A DNA stretch of 64,000 nt from Zeus faber (lineage: Eukaryota; Chordata; Actinopteri; Zeiformes; Zeidae), in NCBI GenBank assembly GCA_960531495.1, contig OY482865.1:7347108-7411107 (forward strand), given 5' to 3'. Shown here piece after piece: positions 63,861 to 64,000 of this stretch. Under the pieces are notes generated by a model. It was given only the letters and a program-made list of their open reading frames with translations. It was not told the origin of the DNA and searched no databases. Made by a program: the position numbers and the translations under genes. Every line of letters starts with the position of its first letter. Position 1 is the stretch's first letter.

Positions 63861-64000
63861 CTTTTCTTTCATTTCATCTCGCTCAAAGTCTAAACAAATG
63901 GTAATTGTGGTATTCGGCAACCCCAACTACAACACCAATTACGCGCTGCTTGTCATCACCTCTTAGTGTGTGCTGCAGCCCTGTTGTAAAGCCATAATAC

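Overview
The window is intronic DNA of a teleost fish. Three short exons on the + strand (23979-24085, 45486-45561, 63709-63836) join in frame with matching intron phases and encode a continuous stretch of about 103 residues. This stretch is from the C-terminal half of the TBC (Rab-GAP) domain of TBC1 domain family member 22 (TBC1D22A or B). The earlier exons, with the catalytic Arg and Gln fingers, and the last exons lie outside the window or were not found. The two complete introns are about 21.4 kb and 18.1 kb, and at least 23.9 kb of the preceding intron is present. I found no second host gene on either strand, no standard RNA gene and no CRISPR array.

The fish assignment rests on the mix of repeats: Tc1-like transposons with IR/DR ends, L2-like LINEs with an ATAAAG...ACTTG 3' tail, a tRNA-derived SINE ending in the GTCGCTTTGGATAAAAGCGTCTGCTAAATG tail common in teleosts, several non-autonomous hAT elements, and an extreme load of (CA)n/(GT)n microsatellites.

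Layout: 1-4.5 kb holds a degraded LINE (endonuclease and RT remnants, with a small element between them) and CA repeats. 4.57-7.66 kb is a Tc1/mariner element with its transposase on the minus strand, interrupted by about 2.1 kb of unclassified DNA. 8.5 kb is an (ATCT)n array. 11.77-13.33 kb is Tc1-like copy 1. 18.15-18.37 kb is the SINE. 21.87-22.30 kb is a hAT MITE with a perfect 8-bp target duplication. 24.0 kb is exon A, bracketed by (TG)n and (CA)n. 24.7-27.2 kb is microsatellites. 30.9-32.6 kb is Tc1-like copy 2. 33.46-33.94 kb is a TACAGTGGTACC-type MITE containing a minisatellite. 36-39 kb is microsatellites and purine-rich DNA. 39.05-42.44 kb is an L2-like LINE whose 3' region holds about 2 kb of compound tandem repeat. 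43.5-43.95 kb is a (CA)n-(CT)n-(GT)n block. 45.5 kb is exon B. 50.0-51.15 kb is a minus-strand LINE fragment followed by a 30/60-bp minisatellite. 52.20-53.01 kb is a second hAT MITE with a perfect 8-bp target duplication. 54.70-61.0 kb is a nest: a non-autonomous element split by a hAT transposon, then a LINE fragment, then an inverted second copy of the non-autonomous element. 63.7 kb is exon C.

The most interesting points are: (TG)n tracts next to the 3' splice sites of exons A and C, plus a complementary (CA)n just after exon A; two back-to-back hairpins in the first LINE that look like template-switch scars; the tandem array inside the L2-like element; and the nested and inverted transposons at 54.7-61 kb.
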